The position numbers and the translations under genes are program-made. Below are positions 11,221 to 21,314 of a DNA stretch of 64,000 nucleotides, piece by piece (positions within the stretch are counted from its first letter, which is position 1; every line of letters starts with the position of its first letter). This stretch comes from Wolfiporia cocos (Eukaryota; Basidiomycota; Agaricomycetes; Polyporales; Phaeolaceae). The stretch covers positions 1-64,000 of the forward strand of contig JACCLO010000055.1 of assembly GCA_029448655.1 (NCBI GenBank), in the 5' to 3' direction. Below the pieces are notes generated by a model. That model saw only the letters and a program-made list of their open reading frames with translations. It made no database searches and had not been told where the DNA came from.

Positions 11221-12079
11221 TAGTGATGTGCCAGGCCCAGCTTTGGGCCATGAGCCGGGCCGGGCCAAGCTGGGCTTTACAGCATGGCTTGAGATGGCCC
11301 AGGGCCTGGCCTGAGATACAGGCCAGGCCGGGCCAAGCTGTTGAGCCCCGGCCTAGGGATCTTAATGGCTACAATATCTGGCAGGCACAATATAAGCCCA
11401 TACAGGCCAGTTATATGCTCAACTCAATCATTGTGCACCTATCTTGTTTATTTAAAACTACAGAAAAGTCAAGTCCTCAACATTGAAGCCTGCCGCTCAC
11501 TTTCGGGTGCCTATATGATTCCCCATATGGCAGGCACGCTACTGAATGCTGCACTGGTGAGTGATTATTTCACACTTAATCCTACTATAGATTGGAGGTG
11601 TCACGGAATATCTGGGGTTGGAATCCCAGGTGGCACATATAATACCAGAAAGGCCAACCATGCCAAGTATTAAGCCAAATACTCAACGGTGCAATATAAG
11701 TGCCTAGCGTGGGAATATGAACTACACATATAGCGTGTCCTGCCTATAACAGCTGAGCTGTTATAGTGGCCCTTTTGGCTAAGGGGTGTTAGACGTATGT
11801 CTCCACAGACACTGGTCTGGGACTGCCAGTTAAATCTGTGACAGGAGGATTCAAGGTTCTATTTCATCTGGGAAAGGTTTGGCAAAGGTGAATCTCAAGC
11901 TCTGAAGCTAAAGTGATGATTATCTTAGCAGTAGTAGGCCATGGTCGAGCCGGGGCCTAGGCTGGGCCAAGCCGTGAGCCGTCAATGAGGGCCCAGCCTG
12001 AGGTTTTGAAAAGCTGTGGGCTGTCCAAGCCAGGCCAAAGCCAGGGCTTTTGAGCCAGGCTGGGCCTGGCACATCACTA
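11221..12079. mobile_element. hAT-type MITE copy 1, TSD GAAACAAC, carrying an LTR
   Basis: Terminal inverted repeats TAGTGATGTGCCAGGCCCAG / CTGGGCCTGGCACATCACTA at the ends, with an exact 8-bp duplication GAAACAAC at 11213-11220 and 12080-12087. Both an 8-bp duplication and a TAGTG-type terminus fit the hAT superfamily. Subterminal regions are packed with GGCCNAGC-like repeats. It has no transposase. Net length is about 609 bp once the 245-bp LTR insertion (11599-11843) and its 5-bp duplication are removed, matching the copies at 46737 and 49496. Confidence 0.9.
11599..11843 (+). mobile_element. Small solo LTR (245 bp) inside the MITE, TSD GGAGG
   Basis: TGTCACGGAATATC at the left and TAAATCTGTGACA at the right, with GGAGG duplicated at 11594-11598 and 11844-11848. 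The uninterrupted MITE sequence is seen at 50990-51020, which confirms the empty site. Internal text (GCGTGGGAATATGAAC.., AGCTGTTAT..GCCCTTTTGG) is shared with the TRIM LTRs at 44459 and 45125, so it belongs to that small-LTR family. Confidence 0.85.
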
Positions 12080-12087
12080 GAAACAAC

Positions 12088-12418
12088 AATGTTGGACAGT
12101 GGTTTGTCTCATCCTTGGGGCGGGGAGGCAAACATGCAAAGCATGTACAGCCTAAATTCTACAATAATAAGGGGTACCCTTATCTCTAAGGCACATCTTT
12201 CTGACTTGTTCAAGTATGCTAGTGTCACTGCATGGTATACCCAGCCGGCAATCGGATACGCACTTGCCTGGATGTTCCAACACTGGATTGCCACAGTGAA
12301 TTTATCATGCCCAGGTGCTTGCCTGCATCATATTGCACCTGCATATAGCTCAGCTAAAACAATCCTCATGAAGTGATGCTATCATTTGTATGATTGTATT
12401 GTACATTGTACTGAAATG
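12088..12418. other. Unassigned sequence between MITE and LTR
   Basis: An open frame (about 12074-12376) with no recognisable motif runs through this segment. I see no termini or structure that would identify an element. Confidence 0.35.
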
Positions 12419-12423
12419 CTGTG

Positions 12424-12891
12424 TGACACAAACTTGACTGGCATACCTCTATCCCTGTCCTACCCCTATAAGTACTAAGACCCAGGGTACAACGCCGAGT
12501 TGTTGAGACAAGGCGAGGCGGAGTCAGGCAGCATGCTGTAGTGATCAAGAGAGGAGGGCTATCACCCATACATCGAGAAGAACAAGTCTGAGGTGTAACC
12601 CTCAGATGACGTAGTATATATACATGTAGAGATGGCGTAACTACTGAGTCGCGGCCCACCCTAAAGGGGGCCATGCACGACGTCGCGATCGTCATGCCAT
12701 AAGGTGTCATCTACAACTACATCATGTGAGCGGCCCGGCGGGGAGGACGGTCCGCAATCCCTAATCAACGACTCCTTATCTAATCTCCATGTCACGTGAC
12801 TTCCTGTGCATCAGTCAATGCGTTCGACCCACGCAGAGGGCAAATCCTGAGTAAATGCCCAGCCAGGTGCCTAGCCTCAAAATTTGTGACA
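12424..12891 (-). mobile_element. Solo LTR (468 bp), TSD CTGTG
   Basis: Left end TGACACAAACTTG, right end AATTTGTGACA, with CTGTG at 12419-12423 and 12892-12896. The reverse TATA (TATATATACATG, about 12614-12625) is followed on the minus strand by a CTGAGG..CCTCAG hairpin and then AGACTTGTTCTT, about 34 nt from the TATA. This core is shared with other LTRs in the window. Confidence 0.9.
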
Positions 12892-12965
12892 CTGTGAGAC
12901 TGAGTGCACTGCCTTGTGTCCGACCTCACCTCTGCCCCCACCTCCACCCAGCACTGGAAACAAGA

Positions 12966-13215
12966 TTAAGTGTGCCTGGGCACTGCACAGGATAGTGTCT
13001 GAGACATCTCCTTGACCTTCTCTGCCGTCTCCGCCCCCACACCAGCCATTCTTGGTCCCATTGGGCAGCAAGGGTAAGGGCCACACCCACAAGTGCACCT
13101 TGACATCCAATATGAGCCAGACTTGAGGTTAATGTCCCAGCAAGTTTGCATGACCTTTTCATATTCCACTGTGGCTGGTGCACCGACACTGCAGATGGGC
13201 GCTTAGCATGCACCA
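12966..13215 (-). pseudogene. Fragment of a repeated unknown coding sequence (copy 2)
   Basis: Minus-strand reading ATVEYEKVMQTCWDINLK, continuing SGSYWMSR. The same block occurs in opposite orientation at 18600-18700 and more degraded at 10930-11060. No family is recognised; it is broken by frame changes. Confidence 0.4.
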
Positions 13216-13439
13216 TGCCGACCTTTAACTGAAAGTAATAGAGCGATAATTGTTCTCACGCTCAGAGTATTTTCTCACATTTAGATAAAAATTATAAGTG
13301 ATGAATCAGCAGGAAATTGTAAGCAGGCAAGACTTGTGGCAACATTAGCCAGTGACCTCCTTCCATCCTGCATGCCTGCATACATTACCCATGATGTCTA
13401 AGACCTGCCTAGAAGGCCATGCAAAAAAGCTGAGAGTGC

Positions 13440-13643
13440 ATGTACAAGGAAAATGAACAAAGACACACAAAGTGGAAGGCTCTCAATGATGAGGAAGATG
13501 ATGAAGCTGAGACTGATGTTATGTTGTTGAAGGAGTTTATGGAGACAGTGATGGGTAAGATTGTAGGGCCATTTGAGCTCAAGGCCCAGATCAACATTGG
13601 AGATGATGATCTTCAACTTGATGATCAGGAGCATGCATGCTGA
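13440..13643 (+). pseudogene. Acidic coding remnant
   Basis: A 67-codon frame with a highly acidic core (NDEEDDEAETD) followed by LLKEFMETVMGKIVGPFEL and INIGDDDLQLDD. Composition suggests a real coding exon, possibly of a transposon accessory protein, but no homologue is recognised. It ends against an LTR-like terminus at 13641. Confidence 0.35.
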
Positions 13644-13698
13644 TACAGATGTACCATCTGTGGGACTGGCCCATAGCCAGGGAATATCTCCAATAGAC

Positions 13699-14235
13699 TG
13701 ACACAGACTCACAAATGTCTGTGGGACTGGCCCTGCTGGGAACCCTACACACCTATCGAGGTGCCACCCAAGTTATGCAGGGTTAAACAGAGTCACCTTA
13801 TGCCTACGAAGGCAAGCCCCCAGATGAGCGAGTAGAGAACTCAGTAGTATGACTGGTGCAGACCCACAGCAAGATGCAAGAGAGGGGCCTAAGCCCATTG
13901 CTGAAAATCCAAAAGATGGGGATAAGCCCCATCTGTCATCTACTTAAGTACATGACAGGAGCATATGTAGGGATGCCCTAAAGTACAGGCCTGTGCGCCG
14001 TAACTAAGGGTGACTGTAATGCTACATGTGACTACAGTGGTGACCATGAACGTGAGTACCTGATACGTGTGCTGCCTGACTAGCACTAATCTACTGGGTC
14101 AGGTGATTCTACTGGCATCAAGGGATGATGTGAAGTAACTAAGCAGAGAGGGGCACGCGTGCACATAGCAGTGCCCATACTGTGATAGCGAGGAGTGAAT
14201 TGTCCTAGGAATGCCCCTCTGGGCATTCTGTGACA
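13699..14235 (-). mobile_element. Solo LTR (537 bp), TSD TAGAC
   Basis: Starts TGACACAGACTCACAAATG and ends GCATTCTGTGACA. TAGAC is duplicated at 13694-13698 and 14236-14240. The first 30 bp form an inverted repeat (CAGAC..GTCTG) typical of the LTR 3' end in this superfamily. It lies about 55 bp inside the older LTR that starts at 13641. Confidence 0.9.
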
Positions 14236-14822
14236 TAGACCATGACAGGTCCCAGGCCCCATGGCGTCAAGGGAAGGCAGGGCAACGAGCAGTCTTGTTG
14301 GCAGTATGGCGGGTTGGCAAGGTCTGACATCCCCAGACTAGCATGTCGTGAACTAAGAGCAGAGTGGCAGCCCAGTAGACAGCATGAAAGAGGGTGTCAT
14401 TACCCTAATGTCAAGAATGCTAGACATGAGGATGTAAGTCCTCATGCCAGTGCATAAGTACATGTGGGTGCACCAGTACCTAAGAGCTTGCCCAAAAGCC
14501 CCAGAGTCCATGCACGTAAACGTAAGCATAGGGGTAAGCATAGATGACAAGGCACCAGTAATGGTGCTGAGTCATGTGGCATAGGGATAGAGATGCCAGT
14601 AATGGCGCTCTGGCAATGACCACCTGACCCCGTAGATAGGCACTCCGGGGTAGTGCGCACCCATGCATCACTCACATTATGGTCACTCCCTGTCACTACA
14701 GTAGTTACATGCTCGCTTACATACTCTCTTACCTCAGCCGTTAGGATGGTGCTGCACACAGGCCAGCACTTAAGGGTAGACATGTTGCGCTCCCATGTAC
14801 ATACTTAAAGGGTAGAGAGATG

Positions 14823-15378
14823 TGACACAGACTTACATAGGTCTGTGGGACCAGCCCTGCCGGGGAATCCAACACATCCACAAGGGTACCATCAGAGGAA
14901 TGCAGTGGTGACCAGGGTGACCTCATTGCTGAGGTGGCGACATGTGTTGCCAATGGTGCATCCCAGATGAGCAAGTGAATAACTCAGCAGTAAGACTGGT
15001 GTGCACCCTCAGACAGTATGAAGAAAGGGGCATAGCCCAACATCGAGAATCTAAAGGATGAGGTTGTAAGACCTCATCCCGGTGTATTTATGTACATGGA
15101 TCAGTATGCTATGACTACCTTAATGTAATGGCCTGTGTGCCATAACTAAGGGATCATGTGCTACCATGACCATATGATGTACATACTGTGATGTTATAAT
15201 GCGGGTGACGGAATGTGTGCCCATCATAGGCACTATCTACCAGGTAACGTGATGTACTATGTGAGATGGTTGACGTGGAGGTAACTAGAGGTATGAGGAG
15301 ACCGTGCGCTCAGTGGAACCCCAAGAGACCTAAAGCGAGGGATGTAGGGTCAATATCTTGTGGTATAAAACCGTGACA
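14823..15378 (-). mobile_element. Solo LTR (556 bp), TSD AGATG, inside a plus-oriented LTR
   Basis: Starts TGACACAGACTTACATAGG, ends ACCGTGACA. AGATG is duplicated at 14818-14822 and 15379-15383. Without it the flanks form an uninterrupted hairpin (AGAGATGGGG..CCCCATCTCT) of the host LTR's transcription-start region, so it integrated into the 5' arm of that hairpin. Confidence 0.9.
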
Positions 15379-15785
15379 AGATGGGGCTTACTCCCCATCT
15401 CTAAGATTCTTGATGTCTGGGCTGTAGCCCCTCTCTCACCACCTCATCTGTGTGTGTGCCAGTCTGCCTGGGTCTCTCCCTCCTCACCTTGCCCGTCTGG
15501 GTGGTACCTTAGCCAAGGGCCTTGCCTGCATACCCATTGGCTTAGGATGTGCACTGATGCACTGGCTTTGGGGGATTGTCCCCGGCCTGTGGGCCGGTCC
15601 CACAGACTGGTGAGTCTGTGTCACTCTGCTAGATGTGCAAGCTGAGCCCAGCACTCAGGCAGTTGCCTTCTAAGTCACAGATTTTATTGAGGAGTGGGCC
15701 TCCAATACACAGGAGCTTGCAATGGATTCAACATGTGTGTGTGCTATGCAAGCTTGCTACGTAAGTAAATTACTGAGATTGAATC

Positions 15786-18450
15786 TGTCTAGGGAACACA
15801 AACAGGACCAATTTTGGACTGTTTGGTGCAGTTGCAGATGCACATGGGTTGGGTATTCCACTTGTGTTCTTACTGATATCGACAAACAAGGAAGCCGATA
15901 AGGGTGTCAAGCAAGTTGTGCTTGAGAGATTTCTTGGTGAGCTGAAGGACCTTGGTGTCAACCCAGAATATACATTATCAGACAAGGATTGGTCAGAAAT
16001 CAATGCAATGAGGAACACATGGCCACAGGCAAAACATCAGCTATGTTTCTGGCATGCACTCCATGCAGTGAAACAGTGCTTAGCAAAGAACAAGGAGACA
16101 CCTGCATTCTATGATGTCAATGAAGCTTGCCATGAGTTCTCTTACATCAAAGCTAACTTCATACCATACCTGCAACAGACAGGCTCAGTCGTTTGTTTAT
16201 TTCCAACATTGTGGAATGGGACTTTATTCTCATTAATTCATATTATATGTACTAGCTACCTGCCCCTCCTGTGAAGCCTCTCCATCGCATCCGGCTTCTC
16301 ATTGATGGGTATCCATCTGTCATCACCTGTCACTGCCCCCACTTAGACTCAAGCCCATCCCGGCAGGCCATCCTGCTGTGAAGAGTGAAACCGAAGATGC
16401 CAAAGACTTTGACATTGAACACCTGAGTGGCCAGGGCATACTCCCACCTGATCTACATGCAGATGAAAGTGATGAAGAAATGGGCTGGATAGGTCATAAA
16501 CATGACAATTGGAATGATGCTGAGTGGGATTGAGACCTAGATGATCTGCAGCATCAGGTTGAGGAGTTTGCAGAAGCACTTGAAGAGCTCCAAGAAAGCT
16601 CACCTTGTGATGACAGAGCAATCAGCACAATGAAGCAAGCAAAGCCTGGCTATGTCTTTTGCCTGACACCACACCGACTGCCTATCCTCTAGCTTTTCAC
16701 AAAGCATGCATCACAGCACCATTTTCTCCCTAAATGGCATGGGCAGAGCTGAACATCCAAGGACATTCGACAAGATGCTATTGATGAGATGTATCAACAC
16801 TATAAACTCAATAATCTTCATGAGGTATGAGCTTACCTCTGGAGCTCCTGGTACTCGCATGATTGCTGGTGTCTCTGGGTGCATGTGGTGTACACATCAA
16901 GCATACCATGCAAGTGTATAACAATGATGGTTGAGGTGCTCTGGCAGAATCTCAAGCAGCTAGTTCTGCACTGCTATAATCACCTGCCCATTGATCTCAC
17001 CATGCATGCAATCATCACAAAAGTGCTCCCGCCATATCAACTGACCCTTGCACAGATCATTACAAAGCATTGTGAAGGGCATTCATGATCACTTACCCAT
17101 ATGCAAGAAGCCTTCAGAAGGTCACGGGAACATCTTGCTCAGACTCCAATTAACAGCATCTACAATACAGACATTATGACGTGGACATGCAACTGTGGAG
17201 CTCAGAAATATCATGTGTACCTTCTCTACAAGCACCTTGTGCAAGAAGTTTCCACACCTATACCATCATCGTGGTGGGTCACAGTGCAGTGGCTCCATGT
17301 TCAGCCATTCTACACCGTCATGGTGAATGGCATAGTCGCACCTCCACCGGAGTCTACCAGAGATCATGCATGGATGGAGTGAATGCCCCATGTTCTGGTG
17401 CTGACACCATCTGGCAGCTGGGACGATCCAATCATGCTTCAAGATTCCGACACCAAAGAGGCCCCTGTAGTGTCATTGCCAGTACTTCAGCAGATCATTG
17501 AGCCAAAAGTGAGAGACTCACCAGTTTGTTATCACATTTCAGATACTCTCCTCGCCTCAAAAGGGCCCACCAACTGGTCGTGATGGATTGCTGCGCACAT
17601 GAGCTGGCAGCGGCAGTGGGTTTGCAGTATGTATATAACAAGTAAAATAGAGATATACTCACCTTCACATCCTAGCCTGACAATCAAGACCAAACAGACA
17701 TAGAATATGCTATACACAAGTTGCACCAGGCAGCCGAGATTATTGAGCAGCAGAGGTGACACGGGAACATACTTGTGACCATGCTACCCATGCTAGTGGG
17801 GATGCCTCTATACCTTCTAACCTAGGCCTAAAGGCTACCCATCCTTGTAGGGGAGAACAGGATGGCTTGTCTATTGAGACGACCTGCCATGAAGCCCGAG
17901 GTACTGACCCATGAGTGTACCGGTATGCCCCCAGACTAGCAGGCTAAAGACAAAACTAGGAGATGCAATAAATAGAGACCCCCATGTCCAAGTAGGATGC
18001 AGCAGGCTTGTTGCAGAGCAGTCCGCTGGCTCACACGCACATGCAGCAGAGGGTTGAGAGGTTCCCAGGGGACATGCCCCCTAGGCCGAGAAGAGTAGAA
18101 CTGAGGAGTAATCCTCAGATTCTACCTACTTATATACATGGAGATGCTACGTACTGTAGCTACAAGGCCTGACCTAATGGCGTGGCCTGTGCATACTGTG
18201 ACTGTGTCTCACATGACTAGGTAATGCTGTAACTACTCAGTGATGACATGTGACCATATTGAGATAAGATAAGTGAATGCTTATCTACCTATGCATGTGC
18301 ATCTCCCTAGCGCTAGCCTAGCATTAGCGTATATCCTAGGGGTGGAGTTTCTGGTGACAAGAGGACAATTGCAGAGCCATGTTTCATCTGATGTGCACTC
18401 CAAGTTGTGTGCTCCACAATAGAGTGGGTAGAGGACATAGAAGCTCATGT
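15786..18450 (+). pseudogene. MULE-type transposase relic
   Basis: Fragments in order match Mutator-like (MULE) transposases of Agaricomycetes: LFGAVADAHGLGIPLVFLL; TLSDKDWSEINAMRNTWPQA and KHQLCFWHALHAVKQCL (15990-16090; the conserved catalytic-core block); then frame-broken pieces; VEVLWQNLKQLVLHCYNHL (16930-16990); EAFRRSREHLAQTPINSI; and a SWIM-type Zn-finger stretch MTWTCNCGAQKYHVYLLYKH followed by LVQEV (17170-17260). The C-terminal AIHKLHQAAEIIEQQ is cut by an LTR at 17757 and resumes after it. Many stops and shifts make it non-functional. Terminal inverted repeats of the element were not found. Confidence 0.8.
17757..18359 (-). mobile_element. Solo LTR (603 bp), TSD AGAGG, inside the MULE relic
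   Basis: Starts TGACACGGGAACATAC, ends TTTCTGGTGACA, with AGAGG at 17752-17756 and 18360-18364. The MULE reading AEIIEQQRTIAEPCF is restored when the LTR and one duplication are removed. It is closely related in layout to the LTR at 45862. On the minus strand, TATATAAG is followed about 33 nt later by AGTTCTACTCTTCTCGGC. Confidence 0.9.
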
Positions 18451-18599
18451 TAGCCACCACACTATGCCAGTGACTAATGTGCGAGGTTGCTGCCAAACAC
18501 AATCCATAAATACAATTGGTTACAAGTATATATGCTAGTAATAAGACTAAAGCTTGTGCGCATACCTGCATTGCCCCTCTAGTAGTTAACTTGTGCATG

Positions 18600-18700
18600 G
18601 TGTGGTGTGCACTAAGCACCCATCCACAGCATCAGTGCACCAGCCACAGCAGAGTTTATAAATGCCATGCAAACTCGCTGGGACATTAACCTCAAGTTAT
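18600..18700 (+). pseudogene. Fragment of a repeated unknown coding sequence (copy 3)
   Basis: Plus-strand reading APATAEFINAMQTRWDINLK to a stop. The inverse copy is at 12966-13215. It lies just downstream of the MULE C-terminus, so it may be a second gene of that element or its target DNA. Confidence 0.4.
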
Positions 18701-18731
18701 GAGCCAGACCCTCTCATGTGTGAGCTCACAC

Positions 18732-19693
18732 TGACACAAAATGCCAAGGGTGTACCGTCATCTAGAGTTGTCACATAGAGCAGAACCCTTGGACTAGCAT
18801 GCATAAGACTTGGAGTAAAGAGAGGACAAGCCTCATCATCGAGAATAACAGCTCTGTGACACAGACATACCCTGTGTCTGTGGGACTGGCCCTGCTGGGG
18901 ATCTCGTATATGCCTGCTGGCGTGTCCTAGTATTGTCGTTGACTCTGGGTGCTCAGTTAGAGGGATGACAGCTAGGGGTTGTGGCATTTGTCCAGTCAAG
19001 TCAGATGAGCAGCACAGCAGAGTGGCCCATAGCCATAGAGAATGAAAGGGGCTGGTTAGGCCCAATTGCCGAAAATCCTAAGAATGAGGCATAAGGCCTC
19101 ATTTGTCATACTTTATATACATCTGCGTGTACGCTAGTGTGTCTACCCTGAAGTGCTGATCTGTGCGCAGTAACTATGAGGTCAGGCATAACAGTAACTA
19201 GTCATGAGTATGTAATGAAAGTGTGACCATGTTATGGGTAGAGGCACGTGCGCCTACCCTAAGGGCGCTGATCGACGAGTGGTGCAGGGTTGTTACAGTA
19301 ACTACAGGACGAAGGGGAGAGGAATACCATAGTGTAGAGGGGCACATGCATGTACAGCAGTGCTCATAAAGCTATAGTGAGGGTGAATTCAACAGTAATA
19401 TATCTGTGACACTCTGGGGAGTAAGCCCCAGAGTGTCACAGCTTAAGTACATGAGGAACACTGTCACTGTATACTAGAGACCCACCCTAAAGGCAGGGTC
19501 TGTGCGTATTGCTGAGTGCTACCTAAGTCATGTGCTGTAGTATCTAAGCTACTGACCATGTGACCATCTATGGGTGGGGCGACCTGTACCATTACGCTAC
19601 ACTGCTAAGTCCATACAAAGACACATGATGGGGTACTACCCAAGAACGTGGGTTTGAGACAGGGGGGGGTACCTCTTTTCAGAATCTGTGACA
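18732..19693 (-). mobile_element. Solo LTR with a younger LTR inside, TSD CACAC
   Basis: Starts TGACACAAAATGCC, ends CAGAATCTGTGACA, with CACAC at 18727-18731 and 19694-19698. The net length is about 402 bp after removing the inner LTR (18857-19411). The restored core is a hairpin CTCTGGGG..CCCCAGAG followed by a reverse TATA-like AAGTACATG. Confidence 0.9.
18857..19411 (-). mobile_element. Solo LTR (555 bp), TSD CTCTG, nested in an LTR
   Basis: Starts TGACACAGACATACC, ends ATATCTGTGACA, with CTCTG at 18852-18856 and 19412-19416. The duplication is the 5' arm of the host LTR hairpin, as in the 14823 insertion. Confidence 0.9.
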
Positions 19694-19698
19694 CACAC

Positions 19699-20036
19699 AA
19701 GCCCTCATTGAATGTGTATGAGAATGAGAGTGAGGCTGAGTATGCAAATCCCCAGAGATGCAATGGTTGACACAGGCCAGGTGTGGGAATGGAGAAGCTC
19801 AAGGTGCCAAAGTTCAACACTGTTCTGCTACCCCCATCACTGAAGGAGAATTGTCTGCAGACGCTGGGCACACTTTCTGTTGTCAATCTTGTGCCAATTA
19901 CTACAACTAACTTATCACCTGATGATGTACACTAGCCAATCAGGTGTGAGTACTGGTTTGGCATGCCAAGTGTGGTGAGCATGTCAAGCAGCACATTGGA
20001 TGTCAATTATGGAAGTGCAGGACTGATATCACAAGA
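19699..20036. other. Unassigned sequence
   Basis: Continuation of the DNA into which the 18732 LTR inserted. Minus-strand frames here are open but without motifs. No termini are recognised. Confidence 0.35.
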
Positions 20037-20260
20037 CGCACCATGGACCCAGATGCAATTTGCTCATGAGTGGCAATATAGCCACTCCCCAAAAAGGGCT
20101 ATGCATAACAGCTTGGCTGTATCAAGGTTCCGGCTATATCTGCAGGTTCATATTCCCATGCTTGGTGCCTATTGTATTCAGGTCACCACCTTAGGGGGAA
20201 ATATACCCTAGTTACTGCTCCATAACATCCTAGTATCTAGCGTGACCTAGATTTGTGACA
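20037..20260 (-). mobile_element. Small LTR of the TRIM family (224 bp)
   Basis: Starts TATCACAAGACGC and ends GATTTGTGACA, the reverse complement of the TGTCAC..CTTGTGATA ends of the TRIM LTRs at 44459/45125, with shared internal text (GCCACTCCCCAAAAAGGGC, CCGGCTATATCTGC). No matching duplication: GAATT follows and ACTGA precedes. Truncation or rearrangement is likely on the left. Confidence 0.7.
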
Positions 20261-20394
20261 GAATTTTTCGAGCGAGAGTTCATGGCAATGGCTCTTGATA
20301 CCTCCCATGTGGTGCCAGAATTGGATGAACCGATACTCCGAGAGATTTGTAAAGCATTGCTAGACAACAAGGTCACTAAGGATTACAAGGAGCT
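20261..20394 (+). pseudogene. Ty3/gypsy pol fragment (between RNase H and integrase)
   Basis: Plus-strand reading EFFEREFMAMALDTSHVVPE and LREICKALLDNKVTKDYKEL. It aligns with the EFFVNFARELAILAFEPLHQ and LQREIHKALLDNEVTKDYKG segments of the minus-strand Ty3-A pol (about 25020-24850). So this is a second, plus-oriented relative of Ty3-A, cut on both sides by LTRs. Confidence 0.75.
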
Positions 20395-20834
20395 TGTCAC
20401 AAAGTGGCATAGGCTCACTACCATCTAATATACCCCCAATACCGAATAGGTAGAGTACAACACCTAGTTGCTAAGGGGCCTTGGGGCCATAGCGAGGCGA
20501 GGTGGGCACACAAGACCAGCAAGACTAAGAATGCCAGCTAAGAGGGGAAACGCCCCCAACAACGAGATTGACAAGTCTGAGGTGTAAGCCTCAGACGACA
20601 TACTATATATACATGAGGATGAGCGCAGGTGGGCCTTAGGGCCTACCCTAACGTAAGGGTCCATGCACTATCTACACAGCCTCTGTATATGTAAGCAAGT
20701 CATGTGCCTCTAGGGTGCCACGCTATGCTAGATGTTATACCGCTATACTACCTGATGAGGGCCAAACCATCATGTGACTTCAGTACCACTAGTGCCTTGG
20801 TTTGATTACTGAAGGGGACCCAAAATCTGTGACA
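20395..20834 (-). mobile_element. Solo LTR (about 440 bp), ends partly eroded
   Basis: Left end TGTCACAAAGTGG (expected TGACACAAAG), right end CAAAATCTGTGACA. The flanks CTTG/CTTGC suggest an eroded duplication. The core hairpin CTGAGGTGTAAGCCTCAG and reverse TATA (TATATATACATG) are at about 20578-20615. It interrupts the Ty3 pol fragment at the KEL codons. Confidence 0.7.
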
Positions 20835-20869
20835 CTTGCTGCATCATTAAGACTGACTAGTCTGTGCCA

Positions 20870-21314
20870 TGTCACAGTATTTACAGGACATGGCCATTTT
20901 TCTGCTATTTATAGCAATTATTCTAGGATTTATACGTCTACCTATCAGTTATCAGGGACTTATCCCATTGCCAACCCTTATCACTTACACAAGGTACTTA
21001 CACACTATTAAGCTGATACGACACATGCGACACGCTAGTCATAGACTATTAGTCAAGCTCTTCTATCAACCACGCGGCCTATCAATCCACATGGATAACA
21101 CCAGAAGCAAGTCACGACATATGTCACCATGACAGACACGTCACCACTACGTCACCCAGTCTAGCCAGTCTAGCTAGACCACTACATCATCAAGGCACAC
21201 TGCCTATGACATCATGAGCACACCATGCTCATGCAACTATGGCACCATAGCTAAGTATAGCCAACAGGCTTTACTGCTATTGGCTGGCAACCCAATCCCG
21301 ATCACGGATCACGG
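20870..21314 (+). mobile_element. 5' part of a plus-oriented LTR related to the LARD LTR
   Basis: Begins TGTCACAGTATTTACAGG and contains the block CTATTTATAGCAATTATTC..GGATTTATACGTCTACCTA, very similar to the first 100 bp of the LARD LTRs at 26130. It stops where the 3' LTR of Ty3-A begins at 21315. The rest of the LTR is not found. Confidence 0.65.

Larger units (their letters stand above)
13641..15623. mobile_element. Cluster of overlapping older LTR fragments
   Basis: A minus-oriented LTR seems to begin at 13641 (TGATACAGATGTACCATCTG, then TGGGACTGG). Its hairpin and reverse TATA core is at about 14418-14465 (GAGGATGTAAGTCCTC, then TAAGTACATG). A plus-oriented LTR ends at 15623 (GTCCCACAGACTGG..AGTCTGTGTCA), with its TATA/hairpin core interrupted by the LTR at 14823. 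I could not find matching duplications for these two outer elements, so their far ends are unresolved. Two younger LTRs with clean duplications lie inside. Confidence 0.6.

Noticed and set aside
13699..19700. Repeated direct blocks mistaken for a CRISPR-like array
   Set aside because: The repeats are LTR termini and hairpins at irregular spacing, each with its own target duplication.
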